From: JAHDHW01 sp965220465
GTDB taxonomy: Bacteria > Bacteroidota > Bacteroidia > Chitinophagales > Saprospiraceae
NCBI GenBank assembly: GCA_965220465.1
Contig: CBDCPZ010000025.1
Location: 558,001 to 622,000, forward strand
Length of the DNA stretch: 64,000 nt
Reading direction: 5' to 3'
The notes beneath the pieces were generated by a model. It saw only the letters and a program-made list of their open reading frames with translations. It did not search any database and was not told where the DNA came from. A program made the translations under genes and the position numbers. Shown here in pieces: positions 1 through 10,500 of the stretch. Positions within the stretch are counted from its first letter, which is position 1. The number at the start of each line of letters is the position of its first letter.

Positions 1-251
1 AATAAACTTAAGCTTCTATCAGTCAGTACTTTAGACTATTAAATAGCCTTTATTAAGATCAATATTCTGGCACAATAATGGTCTGTTTTTTGAAAAAATG
101 AAACCAATAATAATACCTCTTGTTTCTATAAACTTTGTTTATTACATTTGTGCGAAAATTCAGGGTTTTATCTGAATTAATAAATACAATTGTAATTATT
201 TGAAACGTTGTTCTTTCGACATCAAATATTTTATCTAACGACAACTTAATT

Positions 252-473
252 ATGTATTGGACTTTAGAGTTAGCCTCCCATTTAGAGGATGCACCCTGGC
301 CGGCAACACGAGACGAATTGATTGATTATGCAATTCGATCCGGAGCTCCGCTGGAAGTAATTGAGAACCTTCAACAAATGGAAGATGAGGGCGAAATTTA
401 TGAGAATATCGAGGACATTTGGCCAGATTATCCGCGTAAGGACGACTTCTTTTTTAATGAAGATGAATATTAA
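252..473 (+). CDS. DUF2795 family small acidic protein
   Basis: This is a 73-residue, strongly acidic protein of the short DUF2795 type that I recognise from many Bacteroidota genomes. The core reads WPATRDELIDYAIRSG followed by an acidic helix and the ending FFFNEDEY. The family has no established biochemical role; the helical, acidic character would suit a small binding or regulatory protein, but that is inference. There is no signal peptide or membrane segment. It stands alone, with a very strong hairpin terminator starting 37 bases after the stop, so it is probably monocistronic. The family is recognisable and the length is normal; the function is unknown. Confidence 0.85.
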   Translation: MYWTLELASHLEDAPWPATRDELIDYAIRSGAPLEVIENLQQMEDEGEIYENIEDIWPDYPRKDDFFFNEDEY

Positions 474-510
474 GTAATTTACCGTTAGCAGTCACAATGT
501 TGCTGATGTT

Positions 511-555
511 AAATAAAACAGGCTTTGCACTTCAGACGCAAAGCCTGTTTTATTT
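511..555 (+). terminator. Rho-independent terminator after the DUF2795 gene
   Basis: A perfect 18-bp stem (511-528 with 538-555) encloses a 9-base loop. The stem has a GC core (CAGGCTTTGC) and A-rich/T-rich flanks, so it could work in both directions. Confidence 0.85.
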
Positions 556-973
556 AACCGCTTACCTTTAATTTGTAAAATTCGCCTCTCAAGTTGACAT
601 CAAATAGACCCTAATCGTTTTACCATTTTTTTAAAACATATGTCACAATTTCAATAGTAGAAATTGTAATATACACTGTTTTAAGTTATCCCAATCATTT
701 TGTTAAGTTAAGTCAATTGCTGCCTTTCAATCTTTTCACATCAAAATAATTTTAACATCTAAATAAAAAGGTTGCGTAAAAAATTGTGAAACAATTTAAT
801 GTATAAATAAGTTATTAAAATATAAAGAATCAAGGATTTCATAATTAATCCTTTCAGAAACATATCCATTTATACGCCGTATACCAAAACCATTATTTTG
901 TGACATAAAATATTTCTATCCTGATGGGAATATTATTAACTTTATAATCCCTAATAGCACAAACATTCGATTC
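556..973. other. AT-rich intergenic stretch, no gene seen
   Basis: No convincing reading frame or RNA gene is visible in these 418 bases. The only feature I note is a 13-base palindrome, TATACG-C-CGTATA, at 871-883, about 90 bases before the next start codon. It could be an operator for the gene at 974, but nothing else supports that. Confidence 0.5.
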
Positions 974-2485
974 ATGAAGAATTTAATCGAGATTTCGAAA
1001 ATTGTAACAAAGAAGAAGGTAAGGAAGATTGAAATTTTTGATGACCACTCCCTAAAACACAAAAACAGTAAATTCAACGAATTTTATGAAGCCTTAATGG
1101 CAGGAAAATTTAAAAACGATAGAGATGCTGCTACCTTTTTATATAGTTGTAGCCCAACTGATGATAAATATAGGCAGCTGAAATCTCGTTTTCGAAAACG
1201 TTTGTTAAACACCTTGTTTTTCCTTGATGTAAACCTACCCTCCACATCCAATTATGACCGAGCTTATTATAGCGTCAATAAAGATTGGACATTGGTGAAA
1301 ATATTATTGTCGAACAATGCAAATCAAACTGCCGCTGCGTTGGCCCGTCAAATTCTTACCATCGCACTCAAATTCAAGTTTGCAGATGTAATCGTCAACT
1401 GCAGTCGCATTCTGCGCCGATATGTTGCTGAATTAGGAGACGAAAAAACTTATGAACAATACGATGAGCACAGTAAAATTTATCAAAAAGTACTCGATGC
1501 AGAAATCCGGTCCGAGGAATTATTCCAGCGGGTAATCATGAATTACCTAAAGACTGCAGCGAAAAACAACGAAATGCAACAGCAGGTTGACAACTATTGT
1601 AATGATTTGGTTGGCCTTTCTGAGTCTTTTGATTCGCCGATAGTGACGTATAATATGTATTTGGTTTGGGCTTATCGTTATGAAATGTCGTCTGATTTTG
1701 ATGCTATGCTCGAAGTTTGTAATAAAGCTGAAACGTATATTGAAGAAAATCCTACTTTCTATCAGGCGGATAAATTGGCTACTTTTCAGTTGAAAAAAAT
1801 GTCAGCTTATTTACAGCTTCAGGATTGGAAAAATGGTAAAATAAATGCTGAAAAATGTTTGCAATCTTTTCCTGAAGGAAGTGAAACGTGGTTCACTTTT
1901 ATGGAATATTATCTGCTGCTGGCAATCCACACCGACAATTATATCAATGCCTTAGCAATTTTCAATAAAGCATCCAATCATTCAAAATTTAAAAAACTAC
2001 CGACTATCTGGCGGGAAAAATGGAAAATATATGATATTTATCTAAATTATATCATCGAGAGTCATGGAGAGGACAATCCCGTTTTACTCACTCAGCGTCG
2101 AAAAACTTTCCGTTTATCCCGTTTTTTGAATGATCCCATTCTTTATCCTAAAGATCAACGAATTTTTACAGTCCTTTTGGTCATTGCTCAAGTCCTTTTC
2201 TTCTTAGAAAAAAATAGTTATAACCAGGTAACCGAATGTATAGAACGATTGAAAAGTTATGCTAATCGCCAACTTAAAAAGGAGGAATATTATCGCGCGA
2301 TTCAGTTTATTCGCTTACTCCAACAACTTTCAAAAGCAGATTTTGATGTTGACAATCTCAGCAATATTGATAAATATTATAGTCGATTAATCGAAACGCC
2401 ATTTTTTTACCGTGGTCTGCTTCCAGAGCTTGAAATCATTCCTTATGAAAAACTTTGGAATCTCATTTTGGCACGGTTGAAATAA
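974..2485 (+). CDS. Uncharacterised helical (TPR-like) cytoplasmic protein
   Basis: I do not recognise a named family for this 503-residue protein. It has no signal peptide. The first 100 residues are rich in Lys and Arg (ISKIVTKKKVRKIEIF; LKSRFRKRLLN), and the rest looks almost entirely alpha-helical. Spacing of Ala, Leu and aromatic residues (for example AALARQILTIALKF near 120 and KMSAYLQLQDWKNGKINAEKC near 275) resembles degenerate tetratricopeptide-type repeats, which suggests a scaffold or protein-binding role. It is followed within 17 bases by a strong terminator, so it is transcribed separately from cmk. The start ATG is the first in the frame after a long AT-rich leader. The gene is real by length and composition; the function is open. 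Confidence 0.75.
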   Translation: MKNLIEISKIVTKKKVRKIEIFDDHSLKHKNSKFNEFYEALMAGKFKNDRDAATFLYSCSPTDDKYRQLKSRFRKRLLNTLFFLDVNLPSTSNYDRAYYSVNKDWTLVKILLSNNANQTAAALARQILTIALKFKFADVIVNCSRILRRYVAELGDEKTYEQYDEHSKIYQKVLDAEIRSEELFQRVIMNYLKTAAKNNEMQQQVDNYCNDLVGLSESFDSPIVTYNMYLVWAYRYEMSSDFDAMLEVCNKAETYIEENPTFYQADKLATFQLKKMSAYLQLQDWKNGKINAEKCLQSFPEGSETWFTFMEYYLLLAIHTDNYINALAIFNKASNHSKFKKLPTIWREKWKIYDIYLNYIIESHGEDNPVLLTQRRKTFRLSRFLNDPILYPKDQRIFTVLLVIAQVLFFLEKNSYNQVTECIERLKSYANRQLKKEEYYRAIQFIRLLQQLSKADFDVDNLSNIDKYYSRLIETPFFYRGLLPELEIIPYEKLWNLILARLK

Positions 2486-2501
2486 TTAATTTTGTTATCG
2501 T

Positions 2502-2537
2502 AAAAAAGAGAAGTGAAATGTTTCACTTCTCTTTTTT
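2502..2537 (+). terminator. Terminator between the helical protein and cmk
   Basis: A 17-bp stem (2502-2518 with 2521-2537, core GAGAAGTGAAA) closes on a minimal loop and ends in six T. It lies inside the longest possible cmk reading frame, which argues that the real cmk start is downstream of it. Confidence 0.85.
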
Positions 2538-2595
2538 ACTGCACATTATTATCATTACCTTTACTCTTCTATTTAAAAACAACAAAGATCTTTTT

Positions 2596-3279
2596 GTGAA
2601 AAAAATTACGATTGCCATTGATGGCCATTCATCTTGTGGAAAAAGCACTTTAGCTAAGGCTTTAAGCAAAGCGCTTAATTATATTTATATTGATTCCGGG
2701 GCCATGTATCGGGCGGTCACCTATTATTTTCTCGAAAAAAATATTGATCTGGAAGATAATCCAGCCATTATCAAGGCCTTAAGTGAAATTGAAATTCGGT
2801 TTAAAAAAGAAGAACAAGGCGTACGCACCATTTTGAATGGAGTTGATATCGAAAATGAAATTCGGGAAATGCGTGTTTCAAAAATGGTAAGCCCAGTGGC
2901 TACTATTTCAGAAGTAAGAAAAGAATTAGTTAGACAACAAAGACAACTAGGAAAAGAAAAAGGCATTGTCATGGATGGCCGGGATATTGGAACTGTAGTA
3001 TTTAAGGATGCAGAATTGAAAATTTTCCTTACTGCTGACCTGGAAACCCGCGTTCAACGTAGATTTGATGAATTGAATGCTAAGGGTCTTGACATTGATT
3101 TAGAAACTGTAAAAACGAACCTCCTCGAACGCGATCATATAGATTCTACCCGTGAAGACAGTCCTTTGCGCAAAGCAGTTGATGCTATTGTTATAAATAA
3201 TACACTTTTAACTCCTCAACAACAAGTCGAAAAAGCGTTGGAATTGGTGAACAAAAAAATTCAGGAGACAGCAAGTTAA
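2596..3279 (+). CDS. cmk: Cytidylate kinase
   Basis: This enzyme phosphorylates CMP/dCMP with ATP in pyrimidine nucleotide recycling in the cytoplasm. The P-loop GHSSCGKST is at about residues 10-18, followed by the YIDSGAMYRAVT nucleotide-binding segment, the DGRDIGTVVF motif near 130, the KIFLTA strand and the ERDHIDSTREDSPL lid region, all typical of Cmk. I chose the GTG at 2596: it gives 227 residues, the usual family length. The longer frame (from 2455) would translate through a strong terminator and add a non-family N-terminus. A possible weaker start-site promoter between 2538 and 2596 could not be identified. Confidence 0.93.
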   Translation: MKKITIAIDGHSSCGKSTLAKALSKALNYIYIDSGAMYRAVTYYFLEKNIDLEDNPAIIKALSEIEIRFKKEEQGVRTILNGVDIENEIREMRVSKMVSPVATISEVRKELVRQQRQLGKEKGIVMDGRDIGTVVFKDAELKIFLTADLETRVQRRFDELNAKGLDIDLETVKTNLLERDHIDSTREDSPLRKAVDAIVINNTLLTPQQQVEKALELVNKKIQETAS

Positions 3280-3326
3280 ATTATAGAATAATTCTTTTTC
3301 CATCATAAGAAAGGCATAAAAAAGGA

Positions 3327-3364
3327 AAAGCCACAGATTATGCAATGCATAAAGTTGTGGCTTT
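3327..3364 (+). terminator. Probable hairpin terminator after cmk
   Basis: A 9-bp stem AAAGCCACA / TGTGGCTTT (3327-3335 with 3356-3364) has an inner TTATGC/GCATAA helix in its loop. The T-tract after it is poor, so its strength is uncertain. Confidence 0.5.
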
Positions 3365-4015
3365 CATTTCCCCAAAGCTATTCTTAAGCGAAGCTTTATT
3401 TCGCTATTATTTTTTCCCTAATTTAGGAATGGTTTTTTATTTCAATTTTCAAAAAAAGGAAAAGAAAGGAGAAAAAACCAAATTGTCTTTTCTGTACCTT
3501 TCTATTCGCTTTCTTTTTAAAGTTTGATAACCAAATAGATTCTGTTACAAAAAGTACAAATCCTAATTAGCTAATCTGCTTTCAACAAAACTTAAAATGA
3601 TGAAAGCTTTTTGTGTTTATTAGAGTGGTACTAAAAAGATATCAGGAAATTTAGTGCCAACATATAACTACCTTATTATCAGATTTTTACAAAACTAAAC
3701 ATGACTACTTTTGTCCCATTACGGGAAAAAATTCCAACAAGAAGAAGATTAATTTTAATGAAACATTTAAATAAAAAATTTGTTTAAAAAAAAGAAGCTA
3801 CTATCATTTCATAAAATGGAAAAAAGTTGAATGTAGCTTTCACAAAAATCATACAGATTAATTAACTTTGCAAGCGACTTATACAAATTGATACCTTTCC
3901 CAATAGCTAGCTTCTATTGATTTATTTACACTAAATATTTAATATATTAAGATTCTACCCAACATTAATCTTATTAACATTTTATAACCACCTTATAATT
4001 TAAATCTATTTAATT
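3365..4015. other. Long intergenic stretch before the YegP-like gene
   Basis: This 651-base stretch is AT-rich and holds no gene that I can support. It contains a short hairpin, AGCGAA...TTCGCT, near 3388-3406 followed by a T-rich run, and a candidate promoter at 3838-3870. A short open frame at 3345-3527 has a residue composition unlike the neighbouring proteins and overlaps the cmk hairpin, so I do not call it. Confidence 0.5.
3838..3870 (+). promoter_or_regulatory. Candidate Bacteroidota promoter for the YegP-like gene
   Basis: The -7 element TAACTTTG (3863-3870) matches TAnnTTTG exactly. A TTTC at 3838-3841 sits 21 bases upstream as an imperfect -33 element. The leader to the ATG at 4016 would be about 140 bases. 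Confidence 0.4.
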
Positions 4016-4351
4016 ATGAAATTTGAAATTTTTAAAAGCGAAAAGAACGGAAAATTCTATTTTAACCTAAAAGCTGCAAATGGTCAAGTAATCTTAAGTA
4101 GCCAGGGTTATGCTAATAAAGCAGGCGCTAAAAATGGAATCGCTTCTGTTCAGACTAACGGCAATAATTTAGATAACTATGATGCTAAAGTTGCTGCTAA
4201 TGGAAAACATCATTTCAATTTGATTTCCAAAAACAAGCAAATCATTGGTTCCAGCCAAATGTATGCATCAAAAGACAGTATGAAAAAAGGTATCCAAGCC
4301 GTCGTAAATGCATCTGAAAAGGATAATGTGGTTGATTTGACTGTTGCTTAA
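4016..4351 (+). CDS. YegP/DUF1508 family protein (two tandem repeats)
   Basis: This 111-residue protein has two copies of the roughly 50-residue DUF1508 module. Repeat 1 starts at FEIFKSEKNGKFYFNLKAANGQ and repeat 2 at YDAKVAANGKHHFNLISKNKQ. Each ends in a SQxYAxKxxxxxGI helix start (SQGYANKAGAKNGI and SQMYASKDSMKKGI). The two-repeat layout is that of E. coli YegP. The family function is not established; a stress-linked role has been suggested. It is cytoplasmic by lack of a signal peptide. It is monocistronic: a long untranslated leader lies upstream and a strong terminator follows within 25 bases. Confidence 0.9.
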   Translation: MKFEIFKSEKNGKFYFNLKAANGQVILSSQGYANKAGAKNGIASVQTNGNNLDNYDAKVAANGKHHFNLISKNKQIIGSSQMYASKDSMKKGIQAVVNASEKDNVVDLTVA

Positions 4352-4373
4352 TGTTACTTTTTTTTACTTACAA

Positions 4374-4410
4374 AAAAGAAAAGGTTGTCAAAATGGCAAC
4401 CTTTTCTTTT
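4374..4410 (+). terminator. Terminator after the YegP-like gene
   Basis: A 14-bp stem (4374-4387 with 4397-4410; core AAAAGGTTG) with a 9-base loop ends in a T-rich arm. Confidence 0.85.
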
Positions 4411-4482
4411 TCCTTTTACTCTTAAGTTAGTGCTTCTTCTTCTAAATTCACTTTAAAAAAAATGACTAACTTACCACGAACT

Positions 4483-4520
4483 AAAAAAGGCTTTCCAGTA
4501 AAATCCGGAAAGCCTTTTTT
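4483..4520 (-). terminator. Terminator of the giant SprB-repeat gene
   Basis: A 14-bp perfect stem (4483-4496 with 4507-4520, core GGCTTTCC) has a 10-base loop and A6/T6 flanks. It lies 24 bases past the stop of the minus-strand giant gene and can serve both strands between these convergent genes. Confidence 0.85.
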
Positions 4521-4544
4521 AATAACATCTTTTAGCCTGGATAC

Positions 4545-7500
4545 CTACTTTTTAAGTGTGACATCTCCTTTGTAGATTTCTACTCTTCCATCTATAAACG
4601 TAACTTCAACTACATACACAAACACTCCTGGATTCATTGGCTCTCCGTTTAATTTCCCATCCCAGCCATTTTCAGGATCTGCATACGTTATCCCTACTTG
4701 GGGGTTCAGGTGTTCATACACCAACTCTCCCCACCTGCTAAAGATTCTGAAGTTGTTGAGACTTGCTACTCCCCTTCCTGTCTGTATCCAAAAGATATCA
4801 TTAAAGCCATCATTGTTTGGTGTAAAGGTATTTGGTATGTAGACCAGTCTTTCTTTTTTCACCCGCACAAGAATTATATCTTCTGCTTTACAACCGCTTT
4901 GATTGGTCACCACTATGGAATAGGTCTGTGTCTCTGTTGGCGTCACCCAGGGTTCAAATTCGATCACCTCTCTTTCTTTCCAAACGAAGGTGTCCACTAC
5001 TGAACCACCAGGATACAATAAAGGTAGCAACTGTACGCTGTCTCCTAATAATATTTCCTCATCCTCTCCCAAATCTACAACAAATTCTTCCGGTTCTGTC
5101 ACTTCAACCATTGTCGTCCATTGACAGCCATTTACATCCTCTACCGTTACGTCATATTCCCCTGCTGGCAGATTCACAAACTGGTTCACCGGGCTTAACG
5201 ATGCTCCTATCGAATACATATAAGGCGCTGCTCCTCCACTCACTGAAGTTACGATCACCTGACCATCACTTTCTCCATAACAATCTGCCGCTACTGCTGC
5301 AGCTGTTGCTACTATTTCCTGAGGAGCTGTTAAACTCACCTGATTAGTATTGGTACAGCCTTCTGCGTCGGTCACCGTTACCATATAAGTACCTGGTGCC
5401 AGATCATCTATTTGCCCGGTATTCATTCCATTGCTCCAGGCATAACTAAAGGGTTCTGTTCCGCCACTGGCTATTGCTTCAGCTGTGCCATCCGTTGTAT
5501 TCCAACACGTTACGTTATATCCTCCATAATTCGATACATTATCTATCACTATTTCAAGGGCTTGCGGCTGGTCAACAGTTGTTGCTGTTGTCTGGGTGCA
5601 ACCTTCTGCATCTGTCACTATTACCGTGTATTGACCTGCAGGGATATTCGCTGGATCTTCATCGACGTAGGTTCCTCCGTTCCAATTATAAGTATAGGGC
5701 TCCGTTCCCCCCATTACAGTTAATTCTATTGAACCATCGGAGCTACCGTTACAAGCTGCTGCCACTGTTGATGTTGTCAATATCATTGCATCCGGCTCAA
5801 CGATTGTTATAGTTTCACTTACTGCTGTACAGCCCTGGGAATCTGTTACTGTAAGTGTGTAACTACCAGCACTTAGTCCATCAGGATCAGGGATCATCTG
5901 AGTAGTATTATCCCATTGATAGGATAAATACGGAGCTGTTCCGCCTGATACTGTTATAACGATACTTCCGTCATTGCCACCGTTACAACTTACACTTGTC
6001 GCTCCAAGGCTCGTCGCTTCAAATGGTGGTGGCTCAGATATAATGATTGAAGTACTTATCGTACAACCATTATCATCTGTTACAGTTACTGTATAAGTCC
6101 CCGCTGTCAGGTTCACTGCATCTTCAAGAGTTTGATTAGCAGGATCATCCCACAAATAACTAAAAGGGGGAGTACCACCAGTTACCGTTATGTTCGTGCT
6201 TCCATCACTACCTTCATAGCAAGCCACATCAGCTCCTGTTCCACTTATTCCTAATGCTGATGGTGTTGTTACCGTTTGGCCATATACCGTTGTGCAATCA
6301 TTGGCATCCGTTACCGTTACGATGTAGTTGCCTGGAACCAAATCCTGAGGATCCTCATTAGTGTCAGTATTACTCCATAAATAACTATAAGGACTAACTC
6401 CTCCCGTTACAGTCAAGTTTATGCTTCCATTTGCTTCCCCACAAGTTGATTCAACAAATGTAGAACTTGCATTCAATATTTCCGGTTCTTCTACTTCCGT
6501 CTGAGCAAATATGGTACAACCATTGAAATCTGTTACAATCAAGGTGTAAATATTAGCTGGCACATCAATCGGATTAGCATCTGTCAAACCGCCACTCCAA
6601 GCATAGCTGTAAGGTCCAGTACCTCCTGTTACATTTGATAACAAACTTCCTGTACTTGCTCCGTTACAATCCACATCTATTGCCGTTGCTGTCGCCATTA
6701 ATTCAGCTGGTTCCGTCACCTCAACAGAAGTTTCTGCGGTACAGCCATTTTCATCTGTAGCTACCACATTATATATTCCTGCTTGAGCCGCGTTTGGATC
6801 AACATCCCAAACAAAAGTTGAAATACCTGTTCCACCTGTTGCTATTGCGGATACTGTTCCACTATTCTCTCCAAAACATATCACAGGAGTCATCGTTGCA
6901 CTCACTTCCAATAACTCAGGCTGAGTCACTTCAATCATAACTGTTGTTGAACAACTGTTGTCATCTGTTATCAACACCTCCCATATTCCTGCCGGTATAT
7001 CACTTAAATCCTCCTGTCCGTTATATGCTGCATCATTCCATTCATAAGTATATGGCGTATCCCCTCCTACTACCGTCACTTCTATACTTCCGCTATTGTC
7101 TTCAAAACAACTCAAATTAACCGCTGATATGTTCGCCACAGGACCATCCGGTACTGTTACCGATGCGGTTAGCGTTATGCTGCAACCATTATCATCTGTC
7201 ACCACTCCCGTGTAATTACCCTGTGGTAATCCATTCGGACTTTGATTTGGATAGGTTTCTCCCGTTACATCATTCTCCCATTCAAAACCATAGGGCGTTG
7301 TGCCTCCACTTACTACAAGCGAGATGCTTCCATCACTTCCTCCACAGCTCGCCTGGCTTGGTGTAGCTGTCCCTGTCAGCAAGGCTGGTTGTCCTACTAT
7401 CGCACTTGCCGTCACCGTACATCCATCTGCATCCGTCAGTGTCAGCATATAATTCCCTGCTAACACATCTACCAGATCCTGCTGTCCGTTGTATGTTGGG

Positions 7501-10500
7501 TCACTCCATTGATAATCATACGGGGTCACTCCTCCGTTTACTGTTATATCTACCTGACCGTTCGATTCTCCATTACAATTAGCATCCGTTACACTTACCA
7601 GTGCTTCCAGTCCTGATGGGGTACTCACCTGTACACTTGTAGTGAAGGTACAGCCGTTGGCATCTGTTATCACTACGCTATACGTTCCCGGTCCCAGGTT
7701 TTGTGGATCCTGGTTGGTATCATTATTACTCCATTCGTAGGTATAGGGAGGGGTGCCGCCTGTCACCGTCAGGTCTATCGTCCCGTCGTCCTGTCCACAT
7801 AAGGCATCTGTTGATGTTCCCGTTGCTGCCAGCGCTGCTGTAGGCTCTGTCAAATCCACCGTTATCTCTGCCGTACAATCATTCGCATCTGTTACTGTTG
7901 GAGTATAAGTACCTGCTGCCAAATTAATCGCTGTCGCTGTGTTTTGGCTCGCATTATCATCCCATTGATAGGTATAGGGACCCGTACCTCCATTTGGAGT
8001 CACCATCGCTGTTCCCGTTTCTTCTCCAAAACACAATATATTCTCCTGGCTCGTCATCAGGCTTAAGGCTGGTGGCGCTATCAAATTTATACTTTCTGTC
8101 TCACTGCAACCATTCGCATCTGTTACCACTACTCCTATTGTACCTCCATCCAGTCCCGTTGCGGTGGAGGTCGTTTGTCCATCATCCCACAAATAAGTAT
8201 ATGCACCGGTGCCGCCGCTTGGAGTAACCGTCGCTGTTCCGTTCAGCGATTGATTACAATCCGGGTCAACCCCCGTCAGGCTCAATGCCAGTGCTTCCGG
8301 TTCTTCGATTATTACACTCGCCTCTTCTGTACAGCCGTTGGCATCTTCCACTATTACCGTGTAGTTTCCTGCTAACAGGTCTATTGCTGTGGCGTCCACT
8401 TGTCCACCTGTCCATGCATAGCTGTATGGGCCTGTGCCGCCACTTGGAGCCACCGTCGCTGTTCCGTCGGCTGACTGGTTACAAAGTGCATCCGTCTGGT
8501 TGGTTGTCAATGACAACACTGCTGGTTCACTGATCATTACCGTCTCAGTGGCGGTACAGCCATTATCATCCGTTACCAATACTGTGTAGCTGCCTGCTCC
8601 CAAGCCTGTGGCAGTGGCCGTGATTTGTTCCGGTGTAGTATCCCATTCATAATCGTAATCGCCGGTGCCGCCACTTGGGGTTACCGTTGCGCTTCCGTTG
8701 GCATCCTCGTTACATAATGCATCTGTAGTTGTGCTACTCAGCGTTACCGCTGTTGGCTCGGTTATTACAAAGGTTTCGTATTCCTCACATCCATTCATGT
8801 CTTCTATCGTGACGTTATACGTCCCGGCTGATAAGCCTGTGGCTGTCGGTGTGATTTGTACCGGAGACGTATCCCAGGTGTATTGATAATCTGGTGTCCC
8901 TCCTGAAGTTGTTACTGTTGCACTTCCGTCAGCTCCTCCATTACACGATGCATTCGTAAAACTGGGGTTTACCGTCATTCCATTTGGTGACGATACCGTT
9001 ACTATTGCAGTGGCTGTACAGTCATTATCATCCGTTACAACCACCGTGTAATCCCCTGAGGTCAGGTTATCTGCCGTTGGAGTTTCCTGGTTTCCAGGGG
9101 TCCATAAATAAGTATATCCGCCCGTGCCCCCGCTTGGCATCACCGTCGCACTTCCATCAGGGGTGTTATTACAACTTGTTTCCGTATTACTTGTCTGTAA
9201 AGTTATTGCAGGTGGTTCCGTTATCGTTACTGTTTCTTCAACAGTACAGCCATTCTCGTCCGTAACCAATACCGTATAATCCCCCGCTGTAAGGTTTACT
9301 GCTGTGTCTGTATCCTGTCCTCCAGGGCTCCATAGATAAGTCAATAGCCCTGCACCACCACTTACACTGATAGTCGCACTTCCGCTGCTGCCGCCGTTGC
9401 ACAAGGCATCATTCGTACTCAGATTTACATCAAAAGCGGCAGGTTCTGTTATCACTACTGAACTTTCCTCCGTACATTCATTCGCATCCGTTACAGTTAC
9501 CGTGTAGGTCCCAGCTGATAAACCATTAATAGTAGCTGTTGTTTCTATAGGATTTGTATCCCAAGCGAAGCTGAATCCGCCTGCTCCGCCGTCAGCTATT
9601 GCTGTCGCACTTCCACTATCTTCTCCGTTGCATAATATATCATCACTTACTATATCAATTCCTATAGCAGGGGGTGCTGACACATTATAACACGCCTCAG
9701 AAGTACAGCCATTTCCTATGGAAGTAACTGTTACACAATATGTGCCGCCGGACAGGCCTGTAGCGGTTTGTGTTGGCTGAATAGGCGTTGTATTCCAAAC
9801 ATATATAAAAGGAGCTGGGGCTCCGCCTGTAACCGTAACTGTTGCTGTTCCATCATCATTACTTTCGCATAATACATCGGTCCCATCAACTTCTAAATCG
9901 GGACCATTGTTGTCTTCTATTACGTCCATACAAAATTCTTCCGTACATTCAACTTGATTCCCTTGATTCATTCCAAAACTTGTAACTATCAAACAATAGG
10001 TTCCCTCACAAGATGCCGTAACCGTAGGGAAATTTGTGGCTCCTTCAATACAACCATCAAAAGTATACCATTCATAGGCATCTCCCATCGATAGCCCACC
10101 ATTAATCACTACTTGCTCAACCGTACAGGTTATAGGATCTGGTTCTAATACGAAAGAATACGGATCAAGCACCGTTAAATCCAAATAAATCGTACTATCG
10201 CAACCAAAGCTTGTTTCCAAAACTATATTCCAATTACCTGTTGTATTATAAGGCACACCTCCCACTATTATTTCTTCTCCTTCACATATCGTTTCAATAA
10301 TATCAATAAATGGAGTTGGGTGTTCTATAACCACAAGATTCACTGATGAATCGCATCCCAGATTTCCCGCGCCTGGAAAATCAATATCATACGTACCAGC
10401 CGTATAAGGATTTCCATTTCCAGGATATATATATTGGGAGCCCGCACAATATTCTCCTTCATCATTTCCAGGAGGCGGGACTTCCACATTAACGTCAAGA

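Noticed and set aside
59..244. A 61-codon minus-strand frame at the left edge
   Set aside because: AT-rich, low-complexity composition, no family resemblance and no clear ribosome site; more likely chance.
2455..2595. Upstream extension of cmk from an ATG at 2455
   Set aside because: A strong terminator lies inside the extension and Cmk families start at the KKITIAIDG segment.
3345..3527. A 60-codon plus-strand frame after cmk
   Set aside because: It starts inside the cmk hairpin, ends in a Phe/Lys-rich jumble and resembles no protein.
4698..9265. Several plus-strand frames of 60-170 codons opposite the SprB-repeat gene
   Set aside because: They are shadows of a long, high-quality coding frame with repeats on the other strand; their Leu/Ser/Pro-rich sequences follow from the repeat codons.
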